Assembly (NCBI GenBank): GCA_963839725.1
Contig: CAWIWT010000022.1
Span: 124,001 to 188,000 of the forward strand
Direction of reading: 5' to 3'
From: Kumtagia sp963839725
GTDB taxonomy: Bacteria; Pseudomonadota; Alphaproteobacteria; Rhizobiales; Rhizobiaceae
Length of the DNA: 64,000 nt
In this document: piece by piece, positions 34,820 through 44,126 of the stretch
Layout of the letters: each line of letters opens with the position of its first letter
Numbering within the stretch: the stretch's first letter is position 1
Notes under the pieces: generated by a model
Databases searched by the model: none
What the model saw: only the letters and a program-made list of their open reading frames with translations
What the model was told of the DNA's origin: nothing
Program-made: the position numbers and the translations under genes

Positions 34820-35083
34820 ATGCAGGTCCGTCTTCTCCCCGACATGACCCTCGGCGTGGCCAACGCAATTCTGGTTCCCGACCCAGGGACAGGGCGATTA
34901 ACACCGCGCGTTAAAACGCTCTGGGAATACATGGCGTGTAGCGCGGTCCTGTTCTTCCAAGAAGAGGTCCCGATGGGTCGGTGCGATCGATGTGGGCATT
35001 GTTACGGCATCAACGACAAAAGAACGCGTTTCTGCTCAGAAGCTTGCCGGATCGCCACGTATCGCGCAAAGCAGGAGCGTTAA
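34820..35083 (+). CDS. Small zinc-finger protein of mobile-element type
   Basis: An 87-residue frame. The C-terminal 35 residues CDRCGHCYGINDKRTRFCSEACRIATYR form a four-cysteine zinc ribbon of the kind found in phage and element proteins (CGNR/DUF6076-like by impression). The preceding LTPRVKTLWEYMACSAVLFF resembles the helical region of the same group. Upstream sequence on this strand overlaps the helicase remnant, so the gene may be 5'-truncated; the start is a guess. It runs straight into the integrase remnant (AGGAG lies in its last codons). Confidence 0.5.
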   Translation: MQVRLLPDMTLGVANAILVPDPGTGRLTPRVKTLWEYMACSAVLFFQEEVPMGRCDRCGHCYGINDKRTRFCSEACRIATYRAKQER

Positions 35084-35086
35084 CCA

Positions 35087-36140
35087 ATTGCAAATGTCCG
35101 TACCTCTCGCCGTAAAGACGGCTCGGCATTCTACCGAGCTATCTGGGACGTTTATGACGTCCAAGGTAAGCGCCGCCCGCAGAGCAAGTCATTCAACATA
35201 CGGTCCGAAGCCAAGGCCTATGCAGCTAAAATGGAAGTCGAGGTCGAGCAACGTTGGAGATCCCGACAAACATGACGTCGAGCGTTATCTCAAACGTTGG
35301 CTCGCTACACTGAGGGCGTCGGGCGACTATTCCCCGACGACACTATTGAACTGCGGTCATCACATCAACCGCATCAGCGTGGTGATCGGTAGGGTTCCGC
35401 TATCCAAGCTTACTGCCGCCGATGTTGATCACTGTTATGCGGCGCTTCTCGACAGAGGTCTTTCACGCGGTACCGTAAGAGGTGCCCATTCCACGCTTCA
35501 AACCGCTCTAATGCGAGCCCGCAAATGGAAGTTCATCGCAACCAACCCAGCCAACGACGCCACCCCACCAAAGAACGGAAAGCCAAGCGTCCGGGCACTC
35601 ACCCAAGACGAGGCAGCTCGGATCATCACTACCGCCGAATTGACGCGCCGGCGTGATGGATATCCCGGTCTGGAAACACTAGTCCATCTTGCGCTCTCCA
35701 CAGGGCTGAGGCGTGGCGAAATCCTCGGCCTTGCCTTTGACGTTATTGACCTGGAGGAAGGCCTGCTGACGGTAAGGCGTACCGTCATTGACGGTGAAGA
35801 CCGGCTGCCGATATTGCGAGAGGGGATCGCGAAGACGAGGGGCAGCCTGCGTACTATCAGCTTGTCGAAGACCATTGTCGAGCGTCTGCGAACCCACAAA
35901 CTGATGACTATGGAACACCGGATGAAATGGGGGCCAGAATACGCTACAGGTCCGCTGCTGGTGTTTCCGGCTGTTGGCGGGGCGCCCATGAAACCAGCTG
36001 CGCCGCCTCGGCAGGCCCTGGATCGCGTCAAAGTCGAACCCGCATCCACCAGGCCGACAGACGGTTCGCCAAGCGTCCGAGCTGCCCTACTGCGAAGTAG
36101 CCGTTATTTCAAATACATACCTGGTAAAGAAATACAGTAA
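35087..36140 (+). pseudogene. Tyrosine-recombinase integrase remnant
   Basis: The N-terminal arm reads ANVRTSRRKDGSAFYRAIWD in the frame of ATT at 35087-35089, with AGGAG about ten bases upstream; the normal start would be ATG. A missing base near 35252 shifts to VGDPDKHDVERYLKRW and the core-binding domain. The catalytic domain begins LVHLALSTGLRRGEILGL (first Arg) and then ends after VFPAVGGAPMKPAAPPRQAL. The His-x-x-Arg and Tyr boxes are absent. It is inactive by deletion, start loss and frameshift, and marks the edge of the element. Confidence 0.75.
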
Positions 36141-36388
36141 ATTGCAATCTATTCCGTAAGGAAAATCCCACATATACTGATCCGTTGTAAAAATCAGATA
36201 AATATCATACTATTTACGACTTGCGTATACGGGGCATTATTGTCGAGCAAGAATCACAACATGCAAATTTGGGGCGTATCAGCGCTCCGGATGTATACCG
36301 ATTTTGCATTTCAGCGTGATTTCGAGGGGTCGGGGGCATTCCCAAAGTATCGGCGCAATCGGGCCCGGTACGATCGTAGGAGTCTGCC
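36141..36388. other. AT-rich region between integrase remnant and peroxidase
   Basis: Distinctly AT-rich compared with its neighbours (36150-36260), as is common at junctions of integrated DNA or at promoters. No gene, tRNA or attachment repeat could be identified. Confidence 0.35.
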
Positions 36389-37969
36389 ATGTCATTGAAG
36401 CCAAAATCCACTGCAACCGTGTTCGCCGAAAAAGTGGCGACGCTCGAAGCCAAGACTGAAGTCAAGAAGAACGCCGTCAAGATGACGCCGGGCCATGGAG
36501 TCGCCGGACGCCATGCGACACGCCAGTTGCTCGACGCGCTGTCGGGCAACAAGGACCCCGGCATGTTCGGCCGCATGTTCCCGAAGCTGCCGCCGCTCGT
36601 CGTCAGCGACGCCAAGTTGCAGGCGCTGGCGGACGCCATGCTCGACAACAACCCGGGCGATCCGGCCGGCAACAACCCGAACATTCCCGCCGGCTTCACC
36701 TATTTCGGCCAGTTCATCGACCATGACATCACGCTCGACCTGACCTCGCTCGGCGATAAGGAGAAGGACCCGCTCGGCATCGAGAACTTCCGCACCCCAA
36801 GCGTCGATCTCGACTGCGTATACGGCCTGGGGCCGGATGGCAGCCCGCAGCTTTACGCGCGTAATCCGGACAACGGCGACAAACCGGGGCCGAAGCTGCT
36901 GATCGGCAAGAACTTCAACACCGGCGAAGGCGACTTCCGCAACGATCTGCCGCGCAGCCCGGAAGGCTTCGCGCTGATCGGCGACCATCGCAACGACGAG
37001 AATTTGCTGGTCGCGCAGACGCATCTCGCGATGCTGAAGTTCCACAACAAGGTTTGCGATATGCTGTCGGCGGGACCCAATCCCCCGGTGGACATCTTCA
37101 TCGAGACCCGTCGCATCGTCACCTGGCACTATCAGTGGATCGTCCTGCACGATTGGGTCGAGCGACTGTGCGGAAAAGGCATTGTGGCCAAGATCCTGCA
37201 CGACGGGCGAAAGTTCTATCGCTTCAAGAAGGTGCCCTACATGCCGGTGGAGTTCTCCGCGGCCGCCTATCGTCTCGGCCACTCCATGGTGCGCCAGCGC
37301 TATTCGCACAACCGTGTGTTCAACACGCCGCAGGATTTTGGACTGTTCTTCCTGTTCAGCGGTCTGTCGGGCAACATCAATGGCGATCTTTCCGCCAGTG
37401 GCAACGGCTTTGAAACCCTTCCGTCGAACTGGATCATCGACTGGCGGCGCTTCCACGAAGTCGGCGACAGCGGCGGCGCGCCGGTTTCCATGGCGGCATC
37501 GCGCAAGCTCGACCCCTATCTGGTCTCCGCCCTGCACAATCTGCCCGGCGGTGGCGGCAATCTCGCCTTCCGCAACCTGAAGCGCGGCGTCAATCTCGGC
37601 CTGCCATCAGGCCAGGATGTTGCCGAACTCCTGAAGGTGAAGAACCCGCTGACGGCGGCCGAGATCGCGTCGGATTCCGGCGGCTCGACCGATGGCGCCG
37701 TCGCCAAGCAACAAGGTTTCGATACGAAGACGCCGCTTTGGTACTATATCCTCAAGGAGGCCAAGCTGCGCGGCAATGGCGAACGCCTTGGTCCGGTCGG
37801 CTCGATCATCGTGTCCGAAGTCTTTGTCGGCTTGATCCATGGCGACCAGAATTCCTTCCTGTGGAGGGTGAAGAACTGGAAGCCGACGCTGCCTTCGGCA
37901 GTCGCAAATGAGTTCACCTTCGCCGATCTGCTGCGCTTCGTCGGTGACATCAATCCGCTCGGCGATTGA
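36389..37969 (+). CDS. Animal-type haem peroxidase
   Basis: A 526-residue member of the peroxidase-cyclooxygenase superfamily (myeloperoxidase/peroxinectin fold). The distal site is FTYFGQFIDHDIT (H112 with D111/D113), and the proximal His lies in FSAAAYRLGHSMVRQRY (H298). GDHRNDENLLVAQTHLAMLKFHN is the conserved helix between. No signal peptide is seen. Bacterial members oxidise halides or phenols with hydrogen peroxide; the substrate here is unknown. AGGAG lies before the ATG. It stands alone next to the decayed element and ends in a terminator. Confidence 0.88.
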   Translation: MSLKPKSTATVFAEKVATLEAKTEVKKNAVKMTPGHGVAGRHATRQLLDALSGNKDPGMFGRMFPKLPPLVVSDAKLQALADAMLDNNPGDPAGNNPNIPAGFTYFGQFIDHDITLDLTSLGDKEKDPLGIENFRTPSVDLDCVYGLGPDGSPQLYARNPDNGDKPGPKLLIGKNFNTGEGDFRNDLPRSPEGFALIGDHRNDENLLVAQTHLAMLKFHNKVCDMLSAGPNPPVDIFIETRRIVTWHYQWIVLHDWVERLCGKGIVAKILHDGRKFYRFKKVPYMPVEFSAAAYRLGHSMVRQRYSHNRVFNTPQDFGLFFLFSGLSGNINGDLSASGNGFETLPSNWIIDWRRFHEVGDSGGAPVSMAASRKLDPYLVSALHNLPGGGGNLAFRNLKRGVNLGLPSGQDVAELLKVKNPLTAAEIASDSGGSTDGAVAKQQGFDTKTPLWYYILKEAKLRGNGERLGPVGSIIVSEVFVGLIHGDQNSFLWRVKNWKPTLPSAVANEFTFADLLRFVGDINPLGD

Positions 37970-37978
37970 TCCATCTAG

Positions 37979-38006
37979 ACGGTGTGCGCTACCCAGCGCG
38001 CACCGT
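37979..38006 (+). terminator. Terminator of the peroxidase gene
   Basis: ACGGTGTGCGC / GCGCGCACCGT pair over 11 positions (one G-U) around loop TACCCA, followed by TTCC. The remaining 38007-38335 holds no supported gene; a minus-strand frame there ends in a helical stretch I do not recognise. Confidence 0.6.
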
Positions 38007-38335
38007 TTCCTCCGAGAGAGTCGGGAAGGTCAGCCCGTCGTTGAGGCCGAATAGACCATAGCCTGAAGCGTCATGCGGCCCGGATCAGATCCGAAGGCAC
38101 GCTCAAGCTCGGCAAGGATCGCCTCAACCCGTGCTTGCGTCACCAGGCTTCGAGGCGGCGTTTGACGGAGTGCGTGAGCCGGTGCGGCGCTGGCAGTCCT
38201 GATTTCAGCGCAGCCGCGAGCCGGCGGCTTCACTCCATCATCAGCATGAGCTTCGGATCGTCCTCCTTGACGGCCCGTGGCCCTGAGCTTAAGTCGCTGC
38301 GGCCCCTGGCGTCCCGTCAGCGAAGGAGTGGTACG

Positions 38336-39370
38336 ATGATCAGAGCCTTCGTGGTCGACAAGGATCGCCTGCGTCAGGTGCCGGACCTTTTCGACGTAGG
38401 CGAGCAGGTCGTCTGGGCCGACCTCATCGCGCCGACAAAGGAAGAGGAAGCCGCCATCGAGAAATGGGTCGGCGTCAATATCCCCACCCGCGACGAGATG
38501 GAGGAGATCGAGATCTCCTCGCGCCTCTATTCCGAGAACGGCGCGCATTTCATGACCGCGTCGCTGCCGGCACACTCGGGAACGGAGGGCCACATCATGG
38601 GACCGGTCACCTTTGTTCTAGCGAAGGGCAAACTGATAACCGTGCGCTACCATGAGCCGCGCGCCTTCCAGACGTTTCCGATGCGCGCTGAGAGCGCCGA
38701 TCTGAGTTGCGTAGACGGCAACACAATTCTGGTCGCGCTGTTGGAAGCCATCGTTGATCGGCTGGCGGACCTTCTCGAACGCGCCAGCGCCGACGTTGTC
38801 GATATCTCGCACAGTATTTTTCACCCGAGCGAGAAAATTGCCTCGAAGCGCGACCTCGGCTTCCAGCTCATCCTGCGCAAGATCGGCCGGGAGGAACTAT
38901 TCATCTCCAACATCCAGGACAGCCTCGTCAGCTTGCAGCGCGTCTCCGGGTTCCTTGCCAATGTCAGCATGCGCAGCGGCGGAGCCGGTGTCGCCAAGAG
39001 GAAGAAGCTTGGTGCGCTTGACCCAGACATCATGGCCGTTTCCACTCCAGATTTGCGTGGCCGTATCAAGACCTTGTCGCGCGATATCCTCTCGCTCGCT
39101 TCCTATGGCGAATCCATGTCGCAGAAGATCACCTTCCTCCTCGACGCCACGCTCGGCATGATCAACATCCAACAGAACGCCATCATCAAGATCGTCTCGG
39201 TCGCCGCTGTCGTGTTCCTTCCACCGACACTGGTCGCCTCGGTCTACGGTATGAATTTTGATGTCATGCCCGAGCTGAAATGGACCTACGGCTATCCGAT
39301 CGCCATCGGTGTTATGGTGCTCGCGGCGATCCTGCCTTTCTGGTGGTTCAAGCGCCGCGGCTGGCTATAG
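38336..39370 (+). CDS. corA: Magnesium/cobalt transporter CorA family
   Basis: A 344-residue channel protein. The cytoplasmic domain starts MIRAFVVDKDRLRQV and includes a long helical region, followed by two C-terminal membrane helices. The signature G305-M306-N307 (YGMNFDVMPE) sits at the end of the first helix (VVFLPPTLVASVYGMN), with the second helix AIGVMVLAAILPFWWF and a basic tail KRRGW. It forms a pentameric Mg2+ channel gated by intracellular magnesium. Start 38336 has GAAGGAG upstream; a longer frame is rejected. Confidence 0.92.
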   Translation: MIRAFVVDKDRLRQVPDLFDVGEQVVWADLIAPTKEEEAAIEKWVGVNIPTRDEMEEIEISSRLYSENGAHFMTASLPAHSGTEGHIMGPVTFVLAKGKLITVRYHEPRAFQTFPMRAESADLSCVDGNTILVALLEAIVDRLADLLERASADVVDISHSIFHPSEKIASKRDLGFQLILRKIGREELFISNIQDSLVSLQRVSGFLANVSMRSGGAGVAKRKKLGALDPDIMAVSTPDLRGRIKTLSRDILSLASYGESMSQKITFLLDATLGMINIQQNAIIKIVSVAAVVFLPPTLVASVYGMNFDVMPELKWTYGYPIAIGVMVLAAILPFWWFKRRGWL

Positions 39371-39384
39371 ACTTCCTCTGCCCG

Positions 39385-40077
39385 TCATCCTCGCCAGTCG
39401 ATGGGCGCAAGCCGGTTCAATTCCAGCCATGCGTTGGCCTGCGAAAACGGCCTTGATTCGAAGAAACCGTTGCGCGCCGACAGTGGCGAGGGATGGGCGC
39501 TTGCGAGAATGAGGTGTTTCGCCGGATCGATCAGCCCTGCATGGGCCCGCGCCTTGTCGCCCCACAGAATGAACACGCAATGGGTAGCCTGGTCCGATAC
39601 CGCTTGTACCGCCTGGCGTGTAAGCTCGTGCCAGCCGAACTTCATATGCGCGCCGGCGGCACCCGCCTCCACTGTCAGCGCCGTGTTGAGAAGCAGAACG
39701 CCTTGCCGCGCCCAATCCGACAGATCGCCGCGCGTGCGTACGGGTCCGCCGAGGTCGCTCGCAAGCTCCTTGAATATGTTGCGTAGTGATGCGGGCAGCG
39801 AGCCGTCGCCGACATAGGAAAAGGCAAGCCCATTGGCGTGGCCCGGCGTGGGATAGGGATCCTGTCCGAGAATGACGACGCGCGTGGTCGATGGCGAAGT
39901 CAGCCGCAGGGCGGTGAAGATATTGGCAGGCGGCGGGAGAATCCGCGCGCCTTCCCGGGAGCGCTTTGCCACGGCGTCGAGCACACATTCCGCCGTACCA
40001 TCGCGGAAGAACGGCAAGGCTCGCCATGCTGCCGCTTGAGGATTGGCAAGGAAATCGGCAAGGGCGGCCTGGGGCAT
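39385..40077 (-). CDS. ung: Uracil-DNA glycosylase (family 1)
   Basis: A 230-residue base-excision repair enzyme that removes uracil from DNA. The catalytic motif is VVILGQDPYPTPGHANGLAFS (Asp D73) with Pro in place of the common His in GQDPYH; LLLNTALTVEAG and HPSPLSARNGFFESRPFS complete the family pattern. Start 40077 has GGAAAG 8 bases upstream; an ATG 19 codons earlier gives a poorly conserved extension. It is convergent with corA, 14 bases apart. Confidence 0.92.
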   Translation of the reverse strand: MPQAALADFLANPQAAAWRALPFFRDGTAECVLDAVAKRSREGARILPPPANIFTALRLTSPSTTRVVILGQDPYPTPGHANGLAFSYVGDGSLPASLRNIFKELASDLGGPVRTRGDLSDWARQGVLLLNTALTVEAGAAGAHMKFGWHELTRQAVQAVSDQATHCVFILWGDKARAHAGLIDPAKHLILASAHPSPLSARNGFFESRPFSQANAWLELNRLAPIDWRG

Positions 40078-40264
40078 GCACGGTGCTTTCCGTTGATGGA
40101 TGGCGAGGGCGGCGAATCCACCGCGCGGGTTCATGCTACTATGCAGCCGCCGGTCATTCGAGGGCCATGCGCACTACTGGATTAGTCGAACCGCCCCTTG
40201 TGCGGGCTTGCGATCCGATACCGATCTGGCAATTGTGCTGCTGATCCTGAATAGGTATGGCAAT

Positions 40265-40723
40265 ATGACGGCCGTGAAATGGGCGTATGAGGATTTTGCC
40301 GAAGGCATGACAATCGAACTCGGCGAAAGGCATGTGACTGCCGCCGAGATCATCGAATTCGCAAGCGAGTTCGATCCGCAGCCCTTCCATCTGGACGAAG
40401 CCACCGGCAAGGCAAGCGTGCTGGGTGGACTGGCGGCCTCGGGCTGGCACACCTGCGGCATCTTCATGCGCATGCTGTGCGACTCGCTGCTGCTCGATTC
40501 GACCTCGCAAGGCGGCCCCGGGGTCGATCTGGTGCGCTGGAAGCGGCCGGTGCTTGCGGGTGACACTCTGATCGGCAAGGGTACGGTGCGGTCGAAGCGC
40601 GTTTCGCAGAAGCGTCCGCATATCGGCCTTGTCGCCTGGCACTACGACCTTGTCAATCAACGCGGCGAGATCGTCTTCGAGTTCGAGAACACCGCCATGT
40701 TTTCGCGGCGGGAGGTGGCATGA
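40265..40723 (+). CDS. MaoC-like dehydratase domain protein
   Basis: A 152-residue hot-dog-fold protein. The hydratase-2 core AAEIIEFASEFDPQPFHLDE has the Asp/His pair of the R-specific enoyl-CoA hydratase family, followed by GGLAASGWHTCGIFMRML. It overlaps the next, similar gene by four bases (ATGA at 40720-40723). The two products share the core and probably form a heterodimer, as MaoC pairs often do. The natural acyl-CoA substrate is unknown. Confidence 0.85.
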   Translation: MTAVKWAYEDFAEGMTIELGERHVTAAEIIEFASEFDPQPFHLDEATGKASVLGGLAASGWHTCGIFMRMLCDSLLLDSTSQGGPGVDLVRWKRPVLAGDTLIGKGTVRSKRVSQKRPHIGLVAWHYDLVNQRGEIVFEFENTAMFSRREVA

Positions 40724-41181
40724 GCCTCGACGACTACCTCCAGACTGGCGTGACCGTTCCACTTGGCTCGCAGCATTTCCCAACGGACGAGATCAAGGCG
40801 TTCGCCCGGAAATACGATCCGCAGCGCTTTCATCTGGATGAAGCGCTCGCCAGGGAATCCGTCTTCGGCGGTCTCTGCGCCTCTGGCTGGCATACCGCCG
40901 CCGGTTGGATGAAATGCAACGTCGCGACACCGATCGGCGGCTTGTGGGAAGGTCCTGGCCCCGAACCGGTGACTGGCCCCTCCCCGGGCTTCTCCAATTT
41001 GAAATGGCTGAAGCCGGTCTTCGCCGGCGAGACGGTCTCCTATACCCGCACCGTCACCGGCCATCGGCAAATGGCCTCGCGTCCCGGCTGGCGTCTGGTC
41101 ACTATCCACGCTGAAGGCTTCGATTCCACCGGCGACAAGGTCATCGAATTCGACAGCGCGGTGTTGGTGCAAGCCGACTGA
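40720..41181 (+). CDS. MaoC-like dehydratase domain protein, second copy
   Basis: A 153-residue paralogue of the upstream gene. TDEIKAFARKYDPQRFHLDEAL carries the Asp/His pair and GGLCASGWHTAAGWMKC follows, as in the first copy. Later sequence (GFSNLKWLKPVFAGETVSYTRTV) is the hot-dog second half. Overlapping start and stop codons imply coupled translation. It is convergent with apt, 10 bases between stops. Confidence 0.85.
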   Translation: MSLDDYLQTGVTVPLGSQHFPTDEIKAFARKYDPQRFHLDEALARESVFGGLCASGWHTAAGWMKCNVATPIGGLWEGPGPEPVTGPSPGFSNLKWLKPVFAGETVSYTRTVTGHRQMASRPGWRLVTIHAEGFDSTGDKVIEFDSAVLVQAD

Positions 41182-41191
41182 CGCGGCCGCC

Positions 41192-41737
41192 TCAGTGCCC
41201 CTCGAACGCGATCAGCGTGCGCACCGGCACGCCAAGCGCCTCGAGCTTGGCGCGGCCGCCCAGGTCGGGCAGGTCGATGACGAAGCAAGCCGCGACGATG
41301 TCGGCGCCGATCTGCCGGAGCAGCTTCACCGCAGCTTCAGCCGTGCCGCCTGTTGCGATCAGATCGTCCACGAGGATAACCTTCTCGCCTGCAGCCACGC
41401 CATCCTTGTGGATCTCCATCTCATCGATCCCGTATTCGAGGCTGTAGGCAACGCGCACGGTCTCATGCGGCAGCTTGCCCTTCTTGCGGATCGGCACGAA
41501 TCCAGCGGACATCTGATGCGCGATCGCTCCGCCCAGAATGAAGCCACGCGCCTCAATACCTGCAATCTTCTCGATCTTGGTTCCGGCATAGGGATGTACC
41601 AGCTCATCAATCGACCGTCGGAACGCGCGCGCATTGCCGAGCAGCGTCGTGATGTCGCGAAACAGAATGCCCGGCTTCGGATAGTCGGGAATGGTGCGGA
41701 TTGAAGCGAGCAGTGTTTCTTCGAGCGTAGATTTCAT
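41192..41737 (-). CDS. apt: Adenine phosphoribosyltransferase
   Basis: A 181-residue type I phosphoribosyltransferase converting adenine and PRPP to AMP. PRPP motif VILVDDLIATGGTAEAAVKLL, the substrate region KPGILFRDITTLL and EARGFILGGAIA are complete, with RKKGKLPHETVRVAYSLEYG between. In many alphaproteobacteria apt follows petABC; here it lies about 3.5 kb away, separated by lldD, a DUF1272 gene and an MBL hydrolase gene. It is functionally related to the nucleoside operon at 23-31 kb. Confidence 0.93.
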   Translation of the reverse strand: MKSTLEETLLASIRTIPDYPKPGILFRDITTLLGNARAFRRSIDELVHPYAGTKIEKIAGIEARGFILGGAIAHQMSAGFVPIRKKGKLPHETVRVAYSLEYGIDEMEIHKDGVAAGEKVILVDDLIATGGTAEAAVKLLRQIGADIVAACFVIDLPDLGGRAKLEALGVPVRTLIAFEGH

Positions 41738-41896
41738 CAGGGGACTCCGTTGCCGCCTGTTGTGGCGTCCCGTAAAACAAAAGGAAAGGTGGTTCGTGAG
41801 TTAGTTTTACCGGCGGCGGCTTCTATTGACCTATATGCCGCCCCTCACCGCCCTCCGAAGAAGCTGTCCCGTGGGTTCGAAACGAACCGCGGAAAG

Positions 41897-43042
41897 CTAT
41901 CGGAACCGCAGGTTCTGGCGCGAGAGCTGGCTGACGGAACTGCAACCCATCAGCTTCATGCCGCGCTCCACTTCGGTTTTCAACTGGCTGAGCGCGCGCT
42001 CGACGCCGGGCTGGCCCGCCGCTGCAAGCGGGTAAAGGTAGTAGCGGCCGATGCCGACGGCCTTGGCGCCCAGCGACAGCGCCTTCAGCACATGCGTGCC
42101 GCGCTGGATACCGCCATCCATGATGACATCGATCCGGTCGCCTACCGCGTCGACGATCTCTGCAAGCTGATCGAAGGCTGCGCGCGAGCCGTCCAGCTGC
42201 CTACCGCCGTGGTTCGACAGTACGATGCCGGTGCAACCAATCTCGACGGCGCGTCTCGCATCCTCGACCGACATGACGCCCTTCATGCAGAACTGCCCGT
42301 CCCAATGCTTGACCATTTTGGCGACATCATCCCAGTTCATCGACGGGTCGAGCATCTCGGTGAAATACCGGCCGATCGATATCGCGCCGCCTTCCATATG
42401 CACGTGTTCGTCCAACTGCGGCAGCTTGAAGCGCTCATGCGTGATGTAGTTGAGTCCCCACGCCGGCTTGATGGCGAATTGCGCCATGCCGCCAAGCGTC
42501 AGCTTGAACGGAATGGAGAACCCGGTGCGCAGGTCGCGCTCGCGGTTACCGCCGGTGATGCTGTCCACCGTCAGCATCATCACCTCGACGCCGGCCGCCT
42601 TTGCCCGCTCCATCATGGCCCGGTTGAGACCGCGATCCTTGTGGAAATAGAACTGGTAGACCTGCGGCGTCTTGGCAATTCGACGCGCCTCCTCCAGACT
42701 GGTGGTGCCCAGTGACGACACGCCGAACATCGTGCCGAACTTGCCCGCCGCAGCCGCCACCGCGCGCTCGCCATCGTGGTGGAACAGGCGCTGCAGCGCG
42801 GTTGGCGAGCAGTAGAACGGCAGCGCCAGCTTCTGCCCCATGACCGTGACCGAAGTGTCTAGCTTCTCCACGCCGCGCAGCACATTGGGGACCAGATCGC
42901 AGCGCTCGAAACTCTCGGTGTTGCGGCGATAGGTGACCTCGTCGTCGGCCGCGCCGTCAATGTAGTCGAAGATCGGCCCCGGCAGACGGCGTTTCGCCAG
43001 TGCGCGGAAATCATGGAAATTGTGGCAGTGTTTCAGACGCAT
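41897..43042 (-). CDS. lldD: FMN-dependent L-lactate dehydrogenase / alpha-hydroxy-acid oxidase
   Basis: A 381-residue FMN-binding TIM-barrel enzyme oxidising L-lactate (or another 2-hydroxy acid) to the 2-oxo acid, at the inner face of the membrane. It starts in the usual FHDFRALAKRRLPGPIFDYIDGAADDE. The active-site His and Arg lie in GIVLSNHGGRQLDG, FMN-phosphate ligands in IMDGGIQRGTHVLKALSLGAKAVGIGR. Family length. Which hydroxy acid is used cannot be fixed from sequence, but L-lactate is most likely. Confidence 0.88.
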   Translation of the reverse strand: MRLKHCHNFHDFRALAKRRLPGPIFDYIDGAADDEVTYRRNTESFERCDLVPNVLRGVEKLDTSVTVMGQKLALPFYCSPTALQRLFHHDGERAVAAAAGKFGTMFGVSSLGTTSLEEARRIAKTPQVYQFYFHKDRGLNRAMMERAKAAGVEVMMLTVDSITGGNRERDLRTGFSIPFKLTLGGMAQFAIKPAWGLNYITHERFKLPQLDEHVHMEGGAISIGRYFTEMLDPSMNWDDVAKMVKHWDGQFCMKGVMSVEDARRAVEIGCTGIVLSNHGGRQLDGSRAAFDQLAEIVDAVGDRIDVIMDGGIQRGTHVLKALSLGAKAVGIGRYYLYPLAAAGQPGVERALSQLKTEVERGMKLMGCSSVSQLSRQNLRFR

Positions 43043-43648
43043 TGTGTCCGTTCCGGTGCAGGCCGATGAATTGCATAGCCTGCCGGGACGTCAAGCGTGT
43101 CCGCCATAAAAGCTTCATCTACAGGGCGAATGGTTTACGAGACGCACTTATTCGCTGCCACGCTGCCTTCGGCCCTGGCCATTTCAAAGAACCCTCTTGC
43201 GAGGTGTGGGAGACGGCGCATGGCATTGCGCCTTGTAAGGTATAGTTTAGTGACGCTTCGCCATGCGCCGCCGGCATGCTTCCCCAAAACCAAACCCGGC
43301 CGAGTTAACGGCTCGCGAGCTTGATCCGGGGCCGGGTCTAGGCTGCGGGGGATCACCCCAAACCACGCTAACCGTTGCGTGGCCGGCCCGGTGCCACACT
43401 TGCCTGGATGCCGGTTGTACACCCGTTCCCACAAACAAGCTGCTATGGCGGAGAATACGCGAGAAAGCGCTGGTGGGAATAAAGCCTCCTGCCAAAGATG
43501 CTGACAAGGGTGTCGTTTCAATTGGTTAGAGGAGAGAGTTGCGAAATTCTATTCCCGGTGGCCGGTGTGCTGTTCGACCCCTCTCCGCCTCGCCCTTCGA
43601 CAAGCTCAAGGCTCGACTGCCGCGAAGCCAGTCGCAATGCAGTGACAG
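43043..43648. other. 600-base region without a supported gene
   Basis: Short frames on both strands show no family. Around 43590-43610 the sequence CCCTTCGACAAGCTCAAGG resembles a palindromic motif dispersed in alphaproteobacterial intergenic DNA. Several GC-rich stems occur near 43300-43400. The minus-strand frame at 43135-43521 ends in a well-behaved stretch (LPHLARGFFEMARAEG) but has no recognisable origin. Confidence 0.35.
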
Positions 43649-43960
43649 CTATCGCTTCGAAGGCTCAATGTAGCGGATGCGCTCGCTGAATGAGGCGACA
43701 TCCTCAAAGCTGTAGCGCAAATGCACGCGCTTCTCGGACGGCGGATCGAACTCCAGCGATGTCTCGGGTCGCCACGCCGTCAGCGGCCGGATCGGGCGAG
43801 GCACAAAACCGCCGCCGCAGTTGGGGCAGACATTGTGCAGTTTCCTATCAACGCAATCCACGCAGAAGGTGCATTCATATGAGCAGATCCGCGCCTTGCC
43901 GGAATCCGGCGGAAGATCGATGTCGCAGTATTCGCAGTTTGGCCGAAGTTGGAGTGCCAT
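43649..43960 (-). CDS. DUF1272 domain-containing protein
   Basis: A 103-residue protein opening MALQLRPNCEYCDIDLPPDS, with eight or so cysteines (CEYC, CSYECTFCVDC, CPNCGG) that should bind zinc, then FVPRPIRPL. This is the DUF1272 pattern. The family is normally shorter; the last 35 residues (LEFDPPSEKRVHLRY onward) form an extra tail of unknown role. Function unknown. Confidence 0.85.
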   Translation of the reverse strand: MALQLRPNCEYCDIDLPPDSGKARICSYECTFCVDCVDRKLHNVCPNCGGGFVPRPIRPLTAWRPETSLEFDPPSEKRVHLRYSFEDVASFSERIRYIEPSKR

Positions 43961-44126
43961 TGTCTGTTCCTCGATCTATCGACGGCGACCATAGCATCTG
44001 CTAGCGCCACCGGAATGGCACAGGCCATGCCGTGTTATTGTCTCGGAACAACAACTCCTTTCATAGTGACGCCCATTTTGGTCCCTGTGAGCGAGGGAGA
44101 CGCCGCCCGCCGGCGTCTTCGAGGCC

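Noticed and set aside
36392..37537. A 381-residue minus-strand frame
   Set aside because: Antisense to the haem peroxidase.
38030..38593. A minus-strand frame of 187 residues
   Set aside because: Mostly antisense to corA; the free part has no start or family.
43135..43521. A minus-strand frame upstream of lldD
   Set aside because: Its end looks protein-like, but no family, ribosome site or promoter supports it.
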